From: Lachnospiraceae bacterium
GTDB taxonomy: Bacteria > Bacillota > Clostridia > Lachnospirales > Lachnospiraceae
Reading direction: 5' to 3'
Length of the DNA: 64,000 nt
Assembly (NCBI GenBank): GCA_021199655.1
Contig: JAJQHQ010000103.1
Location: forward strand, 62,001 to 126,000
The position numbers and the translations under genes were made by a program. This document shows, in pieces, positions 8,050 to 16,799 of the stretch; the first letter of the stretch is position 1; every line of letters begins with the position of its first letter. The notes under the pieces were generated by a model. That model had not been told where the DNA came from. It saw only the letters and a program-made list of their open reading frames with translations, and ran no database searches.

Positions 8050-8191
8050 GTTACTATTCACGGCGAGCCTGACACTTGCTGTCAGGCTGCGCCAGAACAC
8101 GCTTTGGATGTGTGATTTCGCCCCATGCATCGAAGATGCATTTAAAATGGGGCGAAATCGTTACATTCACAGCGCAGCTGTGAATAGTAAC
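8050..8191 (+). mobile_element. Family B palindromic element, copy B2, with exact 8-bp target-site duplication
   Basis: A 142-bp element bounded by GTTACTATTCACGGC and GCTGTGAATAGTAAC. The same octamer CAATAAAC lies immediately outside both ends (8042-8049 and 8192-8199). Internal hairpins are CCTGACA...TGTCAGG and ATTTCGCCCC...GGGGCGAAAT, the latter enclosing ATGCATC-GAA-GATGCAT plus TTAAAAT. There is no coding capacity, so it would need a transposase in trans. It sits between the kinase and the solute-binding protein and may alter read-through between them. Confidence 0.85.
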
Positions 8192-8221
8192 CAATAAACA
8201 ACAAAAAAGGAGGAAACAAAA

Positions 8222-9496
8222 ATGAAACGAATTACCAAGAAGAACCTGGTGGCTGCTTCCGCAGCGGCGCTCCTGGTTGCAACGACTGCTTTCGCACCGG
8301 TTGCAAGCGCAGACGAGGTCGTTACACTGCGACTCGCTGTATGGGATTATGATATCGACGGGCCGACCACCTATGATCCCATCATTGAGGCTTTCGAGGA
8401 GGCTAACCCGGACATTCAGATTGAGATCGTCAACGCGTCTGCATCTGATTATGAGACCAAGCTGACGACCATGCTGGCCGGCGGCGATGACATTGACCTT
8501 TTCTTCGCGAAGTCCAACACTTCCCTTCCGGGACTCTATTCAAGAGGCTATTGCCTGAATCTGAGCGACCTGTTTGAAGCGGATGGCTATGATCTTACGA
8601 ATTACGGAACCGTTCTGGAGCAGCAGATGACCTTTGACGGCGGTGTTTATGCGCTTCCGTTCCGGACCAATGACTGGCTTCTGTTCTACAACAAGGACAT
8701 TTTTGACGCAGCCGGCGTAGACTATCCGACAAACGATATGACATGGGAAGAGATCTCTGACCTTGCAAAGCAGATCGTTGACAATACGGATGACGACAGC
8801 ATCTATGGTTTCTCATTCAACCCGAAGCTCGGCTTCATTTTCCCGTTCCTGACAGAGGGAGAAGATGGCTTTGATATTTCCACGACAGATTTCTCGAGCA
8901 CAGAGAAGTGTATCGACTGGATCCTTGATCTGGTAGATTACGGCGCGATGGAAAGCTATTCAAGCGCTCAGTCCCTCAGCAAGGATCAGACCTACTTCTA
9001 CAACGGAGAATGGGCAATGATGTGGAACGGCTCCTGGTATGTACAGAACCTGACACAGAACGCCGATTCCGTTGACTTTGAATGGGGCGTAGCGAACCAG
9101 CCGTATTTTGAGGGTACCGAGCAGACCAACTTCGTTACTTCCACTCCGCTGTGCATCAGCTCCGCGTCAGAGCACGTAGATGAAGCATATCGTTTCCTGA
9201 CCTTCGTCTGTGGCGAAGAAGGCGCATCCATTCTGGCAACTACGAACCTTGTACCGGGCTATATGAATGATGCGGTTCTGGAGTCCTATCTTGCGAATGT
9301 TGATCTTGACGATCAGTCGATCGAGGCTCTGACAAACAACACGACTCATGGTTTCGGCGAGCCGACCACTACCTTCAGCCAGATCATCTCCGCAGGCCAG
9401 ACAGAGCTTGAGCTTGTTCTGACAGGAAATGAGGACGCGGCAGCATTTATTGAAAGCATCATTGACCAGAGGGAAGAGATCATTGAGAATGAGTAA
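8222..9496 (+). CDS. ABC transporter extracellular sugar-binding protein (family 1)
   Basis: A 424-residue substrate-binding protein. It has an export signal (1-30, ending ASA before DEVV) followed by the family 1 solute-binding fold, with VTLRLAVWDYD, a DIDLFFAK segment, YALPFRTNDWLLFYNKD and WEEISDLAKQI, all typical of oligosaccharide-binding proteins. Gram-positive homologues are usually lipoproteins, but no lipobox Cys is present here, so it may be held by the permeases or be partly released. AGGAGG lies upstream of the ATG. It forms an importer with the two permeases that follow. No ATPase gene is nearby, as in systems using a shared MsmK-type ATPase. Confidence 0.85.
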   Translation: MKRITKKNLVAASAAALLVATTAFAPVASADEVVTLRLAVWDYDIDGPTTYDPIIEAFEEANPDIQIEIVNASASDYETKLTTMLAGGDDIDLFFAKSNTSLPGLYSRGYCLNLSDLFEADGYDLTNYGTVLEQQMTFDGGVYALPFRTNDWLLFYNKDIFDAAGVDYPTNDMTWEEISDLAKQIVDNTDDDSIYGFSFNPKLGFIFPFLTEGEDGFDISTTDFSSTEKCIDWILDLVDYGAMESYSSAQSLSKDQTYFYNGEWAMMWNGSWYVQNLTQNADSVDFEWGVANQPYFEGTEQTNFVTSTPLCISSASEHVDEAYRFLTFVCGEEGASILATTNLVPGYMNDAVLESYLANVDLDDQSIEALTNNTTHGFGEPTTTFSQIISAGQTELELVLTGNEDAAAFIESIIDQREEIIENE

Positions 9497-9621
9497 ATCT
9501 CTGCAGATAAGCATCGTGAACGATGCAGGACAATAAATAAGATCACTGCGGAAGTCCTTTGCAGCGGTCAAGGGGGAATAAGCCGGAGACTGATCTGAAG
9601 CATGTGATCTGATGATTTTAG

Positions 9622-9651
9622 GGGCAGATGTTCTGAATGGGGCATCTGCCC
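9622..9651. other. Perfect hairpin between binding-protein and permease genes
   Basis: GGGCAGATG and CATCTGCCC form a 9-bp perfect stem without a following T run. Placed after the binding-protein gene, such a structure commonly protects the upstream mRNA and raises its level over that of the permeases; that role is inferred. Confidence 0.5.
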
Positions 9652-9726
9652 GGATAGTAATAGTCTGAAAACGACGCATCTGCGGGTTCGTTTTCATTTA
9701 ATCTGTGAAGAAAAGCGGAGTACGTG

Positions 9727-10629
9727 ATGAGTAAAACAAATAATAAAACAAAAAGAGATCATGCGATCACAAGGAGAAACCGGCTTCACGCGTATCTGTT
9801 TCTCGCACCCAACTTTATAGGGTTTGTAATATTTACACTTGTGCCGGTTGTTATGGCTCTGGCTTACAGTTTTACGAATTATGACGGCAATACCAAAATG
9901 TCGTTCGTAGGCCTGAGCAATTACGTAAAGCTCTTCAACGATTCCAGTTTCATCATTGCCTTGAGGAATACGTTGATTTATACAATCGGTACGGTTCCGT
10001 TTGTCATTATTTTAGCCCTGCTGGTTTCCGTTCTGATGAACAGCGGTGTAAAGGGATCAGCGGTCTACAGCGCGATCATGCTTTTCCCGCATATCGCGTC
10101 AATTATCGCGGTAGTAGTTGTCTGGAGATTCCTCTATGCGGAAAAAGGCCCGATCAACGCGATGCTTACCGCGCTTGGTTTTACGGATCTGCCAATCTGG
10201 CTGAGCAATAAAAATACGGCTCTTGGAGCGGTTATGATCATGATCATCTGGAAAGGCATCGGCTACTATATGATCACCTATCTGGCAGGTCTGAAGGGCA
10301 TCCCGACCAGCCTGTATGAGGCGGCTACAATGGACGGCGCGAATGCGAGACAGAAGCTGATCTATGTGACGATCCCGCAGCTGCGTCCGGTGACCTTCTA
10401 TGCGACGATCATGTGTATTATCAATTCCTTCCAGGTATTTACTCCGGTCTATGTAATGACAGGAGGCGGACCCGGACGGGCTACAAGTGTGCTGGTGCTG
10501 AAGATCTATGAAGATGCGTTTACCAACTTTAAGTTCGGCTACGCTTCGGCGGAGGCCATGGTTCTGTTCCTGATGATTCTTATTGTCACGTTGTATCAGT
10601 ATTATCACAACAAGAAGCTGGAAGCTTAG
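9727..10629 (+). CDS. ABC sugar transporter permease (MalF/UgpA type)
   Basis: A 300-residue inner-membrane permease with six predicted helices; the first is about residues 24-46 (LAPNFIGFVIFTLVPVVMAL). The EAA loop that contacts the ATPase is EAATMDGANARQKLIYVTIP. The GTG at 9724 was rejected in favour of the ATG at 9727, which is better spaced from GCGGAG. The stop lies 13 bp before the second permease, so the two are translated together. It imports the ligand of the preceding binding protein. Confidence 0.9.
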   Translation: MSKTNNKTKRDHAITRRNRLHAYLFLAPNFIGFVIFTLVPVVMALAYSFTNYDGNTKMSFVGLSNYVKLFNDSSFIIALRNTLIYTIGTVPFVIILALLVSVLMNSGVKGSAVYSAIMLFPHIASIIAVVVVWRFLYAEKGPINAMLTALGFTDLPIWLSNKNTALGAVMIMIIWKGIGYYMITYLAGLKGIPTSLYEAATMDGANARQKLIYVTIPQLRPVTFYATIMCIINSFQVFTPVYVMTGGGPGRATSVLVLKIYEDAFTNFKFGYASAEAMVLFLMILIVTLYQYYHNKKLEA

Positions 10630-10642
10630 GAGGAATGGAATT

Positions 10643-11482
10643 ATGGTAAAACAAAAATCTGCCAGGACGATTGCCTTTACGATTCTTAAATATGCAGTGG
10701 TCCTTCTTCTTACAATTTCAATGCTCGTTCCGTTTATCTGGATGCTTTCGGCATCTGTAAAGACGAATGCGGAAATTTTCACATTCCCGATTAAGTGGAT
10801 ACCGGAAACGTTCCACTGGGAAAACTATACAACTGTGTTTGAAAAGCTGGATTATCCCCTCCTGTTCTTCAACACGGTCAAGCTGACAGCGATCATCACG
10901 GTCCTTCAGCTGCTCACAAGTACGCTGGCGGCATATGCGTTCAGCAAGATCAACTTCCCGGAGAGAGAGACGCTGTTTCTCCTTTATCTGGCGACGATGA
11001 TGGTTCCTTATCAGGTGGTAATGATCCCGCAGTTTACGATCATCCGCAACATGGGACTTACCAATACGCATCTGGCGTTGATCCTGATTCAGGCGTTTAC
11101 ACCGATGGGCGTGTTCCTGATGAAACAGTTCTTTGACGGGATACCGAACGAACTGCTGGAAGCTTCGCGGATCGACGGTCTGGGAGAATTTGGAATCTAC
11201 TGGAGGATCATGCTGCCTCTGTCCAAGTCTTCCATGCTGACTCTGGCGATCCTGACGATCACCTCGACCTGGAATGACTTCCTGGCGCCGTTGATTTACC
11301 TGAGTAATTCGAAGCTGTATACGATTCAGCTTGGACTGCGAAGCCTGACCTCACAGTATACCTCCGAGTACGGACAGATCATGGCGGCTTCCGTGATCTC
11401 TGTCATCCCGATCTTTGTGATCTACTGTGTATTCCAGCGCTATTTCCAGGAAGGTATGGTTTCCGGCGCTGTGAAGGGCTGA
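10643..11482 (+). CDS. ABC sugar transporter permease (MalG/UgpE type)
   Basis: A 279-residue partner permease. The first helix is about residues 13-35, and the EAA motif is EASRIDGLGEFGIYWRIMLP. AGGAGG lies 9 nt before the chosen ATG. The longer reading frame begins inside the previous permease and lacks a ribosome site. Together with 8222-9496 and 9727-10629 it makes a three-gene carbohydrate uptake (CUT1) importer. No ATP-binding subunit is encoded in the locus. Confidence 0.9.
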   Translation: MVKQKSARTIAFTILKYAVVLLLTISMLVPFIWMLSASVKTNAEIFTFPIKWIPETFHWENYTTVFEKLDYPLLFFNTVKLTAIITVLQLLTSTLAAYAFSKINFPERETLFLLYLATMMVPYQVVMIPQFTIIRNMGLTNTHLALILIQAFTPMGVFLMKQFFDGIPNELLEASRIDGLGEFGIYWRIMLPLSKSSMLTLAILTITSTWNDFLAPLIYLSNSKLYTIQLGLRSLTSQYTSEYGQIMAASVISVIPIFVIYCVFQRYFQEGMVSGAVKG

Positions 11483-11484
11483 AG

Positions 11485-11596
11485 CCATGCAGGCATGGCA
11501 TGATTTGTCCCGATTCGCCTGCGAATCGAGGACGTAGACCTGTCTATTGACGACGTTTTTACAGTAAATACCCCGCGGATCTTCTACGGGGTATTT
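11485..11596. terminator. Hairpin cluster ending the ABC transporter genes
   Basis: Three stems: GCCATGC-AG-GCATGGC (11485-11500), CGATTCGC-CT-GCGAATCG (about 11513-11530) and AAATACCCCG...CGGGGTATTT (11566-11596). The last is followed only by AAATG, so it may be a partial terminator or an mRNA-stabilising structure between importer and enzyme genes. Confidence 0.55.
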
Positions 11597-11648
11597 AAAT
11601 GATACAAGGGACAAAAAACATATAAACATATAAACAGGGAGGTGCGAA

Positions 11649-13394
11649 ATGGTAAATCTGAAGGAGCGGCCATTTTATTTAAGCGACGAAGACATATCCT
11701 GGGTGCAGGATACGCTGAAATCAATGAGCCTTGAAGAGAAGATCGGCCAGCTGTTTATCATGCTGGATCGGAAAAAGGATCGCGAGGAAGCCAGAAAACT
11801 GATTCAGGACTATCATATCGGAGGCTGTCGGTATGAGAACGAGAGCGCAGAAGCGATTTATGAGCAGAATAAACACTATCAGGAATGCGCCAGGATTCCC
11901 CTTCTGATCGCCTGCAACTGTGAAAGCGGCGGCAACGGAGCGTGTTCGAATGGCACTTATGTCGCGAGCGCGGCTGCCTGCGGGGCCACATCTGATACGG
12001 AAACAGCCGAGAATACGGGCTACGTCAGCGGAGTCGAGGCCTCCGCACTGGGCGTGAACTGGAATTTTTCCCCGATCTGCGACATCAAATTCAACTGGCG
12101 CAATACGGTGATCAATACCAGGGCTTACAGCTCCGATACGGATACGGTCATCAGCAATTCTCTGGCGTTTATACGGGGAATCAGAAAGTCAAAGCTGGCG
12201 GTAGCGGCAAAGCATTTCCCCGGAGACGGCGTGGAAGAGCTGGATCAGCATCTGGTGATGGGCACCAACAATTTAAGCTGCGAGGAATGGGACAACAGCT
12301 TCGGAAGAGTGTATCGGTCTCTCATTGAGGAAGGCGAGGTGGAAGCCTTCATGGTCGGGCACATTGCCATGCCAGCTTATGAGAGAAAATACAACCCGGA
12401 CATTACGGACAGTGAGATCCTGCCGGCAACGCTTTCCCCCACACTGCTTAAGAATCTTCTGCGCGGCGAGCTCGGGTTCAACGGCCTGCTCGTGACAGAC
12501 GCGTCGCACATGGCTGGTATGACCTGCGCGATGCCCAGAAGACTTCAGGTACCGTCCGCGATCGCGGCCGGATGCGACATGTTTTTATTTTTCAATGATA
12601 TTGACGAAGACTTTGGATACATGATGGACGGATATCGGAACGGCATCCTGACAGAAGAACGTCTGGATGAGGCGGTTACGCGGATCCTTGGTTTAAAGGC
12701 AAAGCTTGGCCTGCCGCGCAAACAGGCGGAAGGAACGATCACTCCGCCGAAGGAAGGACTGAAAGTGGTCGGCTGCCCCGCACATGTTGAGATCGCGAAA
12801 GAGGCCGCAAGAAAGAGCATTACGCTTGTAAAGGACGTAAAACATCAGCTTCCCATCAAACCGTCGACGCATAAGCGCGCGTATGTGATCGTGGTAAGCA
12901 ATCCGCCGATCTTCCGCGGCAATAAAGAAGACCCGGTCAAAGAGGTCATCCGGCGTGAAATGGAAAGCTACGGATATGATGTGACCATGCATGAGAGCTA
13001 TTATGACCTGGCGTTGAAGAACGGAACCGGCAAGGATACGCTTTTGCAATCTGTGCTGATCGGCAGCGTGGAAGAGTTCAAAAGCAGATATGACGTGGTA
13101 TTTACCTTTATCAACGTCAGCGGCTACGCGCAGGCCAATAATGTGCGTCTGGAATGGTCTGTAAAGCACTCTACGGAAATCCCGTGGTATGTGCAGGAGG
13201 TTCCGACGGTGTTCATCGGTCTGAACTATACGAACCATCTGATCGATATACCAATGGCAAAAACCTTTATTAATGCTTACGCGCCGACGGAACATGTGAT
13301 CGCTTCCGTGCTCAGGAAGGTCGCGGGGGAAGAAGAATTCCTCGGACATTATGAGGAGCAGGTGTTCTGCGGGCGCTGGGATACAAGGGTCTGA
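11649..13394 (+). CDS. Cytoplasmic glycoside hydrolase family 3 enzyme
   Basis: A 581-residue protein without a signal peptide. Residues about 25-355 form a GH3 barrel of the NagZ/beta-glycosidase type. K188-H-F-P-G-D-G is the conserved loop, with a NagZ-like His189 and an acid/base region, and Asp284 in LLVTDAS is in the nucleophile position. A second alpha/beta domain (about 380-575) is appended, as in many two-domain GH3 enzymes. AGGGAGGTG precedes the ATG. Since it stays inside the cell and follows an ABC importer, it probably removes a sugar from an imported glycoside, releasing an aglycone for the lactonase and epimerase downstream. The exact sugar is not determinable. Confidence 0.8.
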   Translation: MVNLKERPFYLSDEDISWVQDTLKSMSLEEKIGQLFIMLDRKKDREEARKLIQDYHIGGCRYENESAEAIYEQNKHYQECARIPLLIACNCESGGNGACSNGTYVASAAACGATSDTETAENTGYVSGVEASALGVNWNFSPICDIKFNWRNTVINTRAYSSDTDTVISNSLAFIRGIRKSKLAVAAKHFPGDGVEELDQHLVMGTNNLSCEEWDNSFGRVYRSLIEEGEVEAFMVGHIAMPAYERKYNPDITDSEILPATLSPTLLKNLLRGELGFNGLLVTDASHMAGMTCAMPRRLQVPSAIAAGCDMFLFFNDIDEDFGYMMDGYRNGILTEERLDEAVTRILGLKAKLGLPRKQAEGTITPPKEGLKVVGCPAHVEIAKEAARKSITLVKDVKHQLPIKPSTHKRAYVIVVSNPPIFRGNKEDPVKEVIRREMESYGYDVTMHESYYDLALKNGTGKDTLLQSVLIGSVEEFKSRYDVVFTFINVSGYAQANNVRLEWSVKHSTEIPWYVQEVPTVFIGLNYTNHLIDIPMAKTFINAYAPTEHVIASVLRKVAGEEEFLGHYEEQVFCGRWDTRV

Positions 13395-13423
13395 ATAACT
13401 TAAATAGAGGAGGAAAACGCGTT

Positions 13424-14527
13424 ATGAGCAAGATAGAGGAAATGACCAGAGAAAGCTGGATCATGTCTACTTTCCCGGAATGGGGAACCTGGCTGGTAGA
13501 GGATATTGAGAATGAAGTGGTACAGCCGGGCAATGTAGCAATGTGGTGGCTTGGATGCACGGGCATCTGGTTCAAGACTCCGGGAGGAGCAAATGTGACG
13601 ATCGATCTCTGGTGCGGAAATGGCAAGAGAACGCACGGAGACGGCAAAATGAAGGTCGGTCATCAGATGGCAAATATGTGCGGCGGACGTGCGATGCAGC
13701 CGAACCTGCGCAACGTGCCGTTTGTGATCGATCCGTTTGCCTTTAAGCAGGTGGATGCGGTCCTGGCGACGCATTATCATCAGGATCATATGTCCGCAGA
13801 GTGGGCGGCGCACGTGATCCAGAGTGGTATGACCACGACAGATGAAAACGGAAACGAGATCCCGGTGCCGTTCATTGGCCCGAAGAAATCGGTAGAGACC
13901 TGGATCAAATGGGGCGTTCCGGCAGAGCGCTGCGTGACTGTGAAGCCGGGAGATACGATTAAGATCAAAGACCTGGAGATCGTAGCTCTGGATTCCTTCG
14001 ACCGCACCTGCATCGTCACCACGGATTCTACCGGCCCGGACCGCGAGGAGCTGACCGGGAAATGCCCGACAGATATGGACGACAAGGCCGTCAATTATCT
14101 GATCAAAACGCCGGGCGGGAATATTTATCATTCCGGCGATTCGCATTTTTCCATTTATTTTGCAAAGCATGGAAAGGACTATGATATTGACGTGGCGTTT
14201 GACTCCTTCGGTGAGAACCCGATCGGCATGCAGGACAAGATGACCTCTGTTGACGTCCTTCGTATGGCAGAAAACCTGCAGTGCAAGGTCGTGATCCCGA
14301 TCCACTGGGATGTATGGACCAATTTCCAGGCGGACTGCGAGGAGATCCGTCTGCTGTATGACTTCAAGAAAGACCGCAATGAGTATAAATTCCATCCATT
14401 CTTCTGGCAGGTGGGAGGCAAATATGTCTATCCGCAGGATAAGGACAAGATGTACTACCATCACAGAAGAGGATTTGAGGACTGCTTTGAAGCTCCGCAG
14501 AACATTCCTTTCCGGTCGTGCCTGTAA
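13424..14527 (+). CDS. ulaG: UlaG-like metallo-beta-lactamase-fold lactonase
   Basis: A 367-residue protein closely matching the L-ascorbate-6-phosphate lactonase UlaG in layout (about 354 residues in E. coli). The metal-binding motif is T116-H-Y-H-Q-D-H122, with further His residues in [10 protein letters not shown] and IPIHWD. UlaG opens the lactone ring of ascorbate 6-phosphate to give 3-keto-L-gulonate 6-phosphate, using Mn. A GAGGAGG ribosome site lies before the ATG. It follows the GH3 gene by 29 bp and precedes a UlaE-like gene. The E. coli partners UlaABC (PTS), UlaD and UlaF are absent, so the true substrate may be a related phosphorylated lactone. Confidence 0.8.
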   Translation: MSKIEEMTRESWIMSTFPEWGTWLVEDIENEVVQPGNVAMWWLGCTGIWFKTPGGANVTIDLWCGNGKRTHGDGKMKVGHQMANMCGGRAMQPNLRNVPFVIDPFAFKQVDAVLATHYHQDHMSAEWAAHVIQSGMTTTDENGNEIPVPFIGPKKSVETWIKWGVPAERCVTVKPGDTIKIKDLEIVALDSFDRTCIVTTDSTGPDREELTGKCPTDMDDKAVNYLIKTPGGNIYHSGDSHFSIYFAKHGKDYDIDVAFDSFGENPIGMQDKMTSVDVLRMAENLQCKVVIPIHWDVWTNFQADCEEIRLLYDFKKDRNEYKFHPFFWQVGGKYVYPQDKDKMYYHHRRGFEDCFEAPQNIPFRSCL

Positions 14528-14605
14528 AGACGTATTGATGCGCATGATCGCATAGGGAATAGCTGCTTTGCGTCTGCGTAAAAGGATAAATATGGGAGGC
14601 ATAAC

Positions 14606-15445
14606 ATGAAAGCATATTCTTTGGGACTGTATGAAAAGGCTATGCCATCGGACCTTTCCTGGGAGGAAAAACTGCTTGCGGCAAAAGACGCAGGATTTGA
14701 TTATGTGGAGCTCAGCATTGACGCGACGGAAGATAAGATCGAACGGATCTATATGCCGAAAGCAGAACGGCTCGAAATGATCCGCACGATGTATGAGACA
14801 GAGCTTCCCATTCGTACGATGTGTGTCAGCGCCCTGACCAAATATGCGCTGGGCAGTGAGGATGCGGCGCTTTGCGCAAGAGGAATGGAAATACTCGAAA
14901 AATCAGTAGAGCTTGCGGAGGATCTTGGCATCCGGGTGGTGATGATCCCTGGGTATGATGTGTATTATGAGCCATCGACTCTCGAAACAAAGCATCGCTT
15001 TTTGGAAAATCTGAAAAAGGGCGTGCAGATCGCGGAGAAGGCCGGCGTCATTCTGGGGCTCGAGACGATGGAAAACGATTTTATGAATACTGTGGAAAAG
15101 GCAATGAAGTATGTCGTCCTGTGCGGCTCGAATTACCTGAAAGTGTATCCGGATATCGGCAATCTGACCAATGCGGCCGTTCGCTATCAGAGTGATGTGC
15201 TGGAGGATCTGGAGCTGGGGCGCAGTAATATTACTTCGCTTCACTTAAAGGAAACAAAACCGGATGTTTATCGTGAGGTTCCTTATGGTACCGGTCATGT
15301 GAATTTTGAGGCGGCCATTGCGAAAACCTGGGAAATGGGAGTTCGCAGATATGTGACGGAATTCTGGTATAAAGGAAATGAAGCGTGGAAGGATGACCTG
15401 ACAAAAGCGTATCAGATGATGTCGGAAATATTAGACAGACAGTAA
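14606..15445 (+). CDS. ulaE: L-ribulose/L-xylulose-5-phosphate 3-epimerase, UlaE/SgbU type
   Basis: A 279-residue TIM-barrel protein of the xylose-isomerase-like superfamily. The family signature runs through GLETMEND, KVYPDIGNL, SLHLKETKP and the C-terminal YVTEFWYKGNE, which carry the metal-binding Glu, Asp and His residues. UlaE interconverts L-xylulose 5-phosphate and L-ribulose 5-phosphate in ascorbate catabolism. GGGAGG precedes the ATG. The TAA stop (15443-15445) lies inside a family A palindrome that begins at 15442, so a transposed element now supplies the end of this gene. The missing decarboxylase (UlaD) is needed to link it to UlaG. Confidence 0.85.
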   Translation: MKAYSLGLYEKAMPSDLSWEEKLLAAKDAGFDYVELSIDATEDKIERIYMPKAERLEMIRTMYETELPIRTMCVSALTKYALGSEDAALCARGMEILEKSVELAEDLGIRVVMIPGYDVYYEPSTLETKHRFLENLKKGVQIAEKAGVILGLETMENDFMNTVEKAMKYVVLCGSNYLKVYPDIGNLTNAAVRYQSDVLEDLELGRSNITSLHLKETKPDVYREVPYGTGHVNFEAAIAKTWEMGVRRYVTEFWYKGNEAWKDDLTKAYQMMSEILDRQ

Positions 15446-15511
15446 CTGTGAAGGTACTGGCAACGATTCAGGACAGTGCCGCGCACTCACTGTGGGGTAC
15501 GGAACAGTTAC
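15442..15511. mobile_element. Family A element with nested arm and exact 8-bp target-site duplication
   Basis: The element is bounded by GTAACTGTGAAGGTACT and GGTACGGAACAGTTAC, with GATTCAGGACAGTGC in the middle (the inner arm of the long copies). GACAGACA flanks it on both sides (15434-15441 and 15512-15519). It sits across the ulaE stop codon and in the leader of the next gene. Confidence 0.85.
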
Positions 15512-15537
15512 GACAGACAGGAGAAGGACCAGACAGT

Positions 15538-16590
15538 ATGAAAGTAGAAAAAAAGGTAATATCCAATCTTACAAAGTGCTATTCGATCGCACCGCTGTTT
15601 TATAAAGGAAAAGAACACTTTCTGGTAGCGGCGGAAAAAGTGGATAAATGTCTGCTTTTCGACCCGGAAGGAAATCATGAAGAAGTCGTCTGGGAAGAAC
15701 CGGGCGGAGTGATGACGATGGTACAGGTGCCGGGAACTGACGGCCAGTTTCTGGCAACCCATAAATTCTATTCTCCGAACGATTCGAAGGAAGCGAAGCT
15801 TGTAGTGGTAACGCCGGATGGAATGGGCAGCTGGGAAGTCAAAACGCTCGCTAATCTGCCCTGTGTGCATCGCTTTGATATCCTGGAGCGCGGCGGTGTG
15901 CGCTATCTGATCGCCTGCACTATCAAATCCGACTATGAGTACAAGGATGACTGGCGTTTCCCGGGTAAGGTCTACGCGGCGGTACTGCCGGAGGACCTGA
16001 GCGGATTCGATGATGAGCATCTTCTTCCGATGACCGTGATTAAGGATGATATGCTGAAAAACCATGGCTATTACCGTGATATGGAGCAGGGAGTTCCGGC
16101 CGCGGTGATCTCCAGCGACAGCGGCGTCTACCGCTTTGTGCCGCCGGAACAGCCGGACGGAGAATGGGAGATTCAGCAGCTCGTATCGGATCCGGCCAGC
16201 GATGCGCTGCTTCTGGACTTTGACGGCGACGGAGAAAAGGAGCTTGCGGCATTATCTCCTTTCCATGGAGATACGGTCCGCTTTTACAAAAAGAAGAATG
16301 GGGCTTTCGCGCTCGAGTATGAATATGAGGAAAAATGTGAGTTCTTACATTCCATCTTCGGTGGGACGATCTGCGGGAAGCCGATGTTTGTGACTGGCCA
16401 CAGGAAAGGCCAGCGGGATCTGATGGCATTTTATTACGATGCGGAAAAAGGAAACTATGCGATGGAGTACATCGACAGAGACTGCGGTTCCGCGAATGTA
16501 TATCATTACGTAAAAGATGGAAAAGATATGCTGGTATCTACAAACCGTGAGATTGACGAGGTCGCGCTGTACACGATTGAAGCCGAATGA
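15538..16590 (+). CDS. Beta-propeller-like protein with FG-GAP/VCBS-type calcium loop
   Basis: A 350-residue protein without a signal peptide. It contains repeated beta-rich segments and one clear FG-GAP-type loop, D227-F-D-G-D-G. The alternating segments (FLVAAEKVDKCLLFD, MFVTGHRKGQRDLMAFYYD) suggest a six- or seven-bladed propeller. The function is not recognised; cytoplasmic propellers beside sugar-acid genes can be lactonases or aldose epimerase-like enzymes, but no catalytic residues can be named. The start at 15538 uses AGGAG upstream; the earlier in-frame GTG lies inside a transposed palindrome. It is the last gene of the locus. Confidence 0.5.
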   Translation: MKVEKKVISNLTKCYSIAPLFYKGKEHFLVAAEKVDKCLLFDPEGNHEEVVWEEPGGVMTMVQVPGTDGQFLATHKFYSPNDSKEAKLVVVTPDGMGSWEVKTLANLPCVHRFDILERGGVRYLIACTIKSDYEYKDDWRFPGKVYAAVLPEDLSGFDDEHLLPMTVIKDDMLKNHGYYRDMEQGVPAAVISSDSGVYRFVPPEQPDGEWEIQQLVSDPASDALLLDFDGDGEKELAALSPFHGDTVRFYKKKNGAFALEYEYEEKCEFLHSIFGGTICGKPMFVTGHRKGQRDLMAFYYDAEKGNYAMEYIDRDCGSANVYHYVKDGKDMLVSTNREIDEVALYTIEAE

Positions 16591-16601
16591 CAAACGGTTA
16601 G

Positions 16602-16695
16602 ATGCCGTAATCGAGCAGGGGGATTTTTCCCCTGCTCGCCTGCGCCGGCCGCGTCTGGCGCCAGCCAGAGATATTCCCTGTGCGGCCGTGCGCAT
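16602..16695 (-). repeat. Family E two-armed palindromic element, copy E1
   Basis: Read on the minus strand it aligns with 53804-53901: GCGCACGGC(C/T)GC, GGCTG(G/A)CGCC, then CGAGCAGG and a second hairpin. One arm here is CGAGCAGGGG...CCCCTGCTCG (16612-16638). It begins 12 bp after the last gene of the sugar-acid locus and may serve as its terminator although no T run follows. Confidence 0.6.
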
Positions 16696-16702
16696 AACAA
16701 AG

Positions 16703-16737
16703 AATCCCGCTCCGGCAGTCGCCGAAGCGGGATTTTC
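16703..16737. terminator. Bidirectional terminator
   Basis: AATCCCGCT and AGCGGGATT form a 9-bp stem followed by TT on the plus strand and preceded by AA-rich sequence. It lies between two convergent genes. Confidence 0.6.
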
Positions 16738-16799
16738 ATGTCGATTGGAGTAAACTGGCAGGTGCGGGTATTTGTTTGTCCGATTTCTGAAAACGGAGA

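Noticed and set aside
13400-14602. 400-codon minus-strand frame opposite ulaG
   Set aside because: Shadow of the UlaG-like gene; composition is His/Arg-rich and without a ribosome site.
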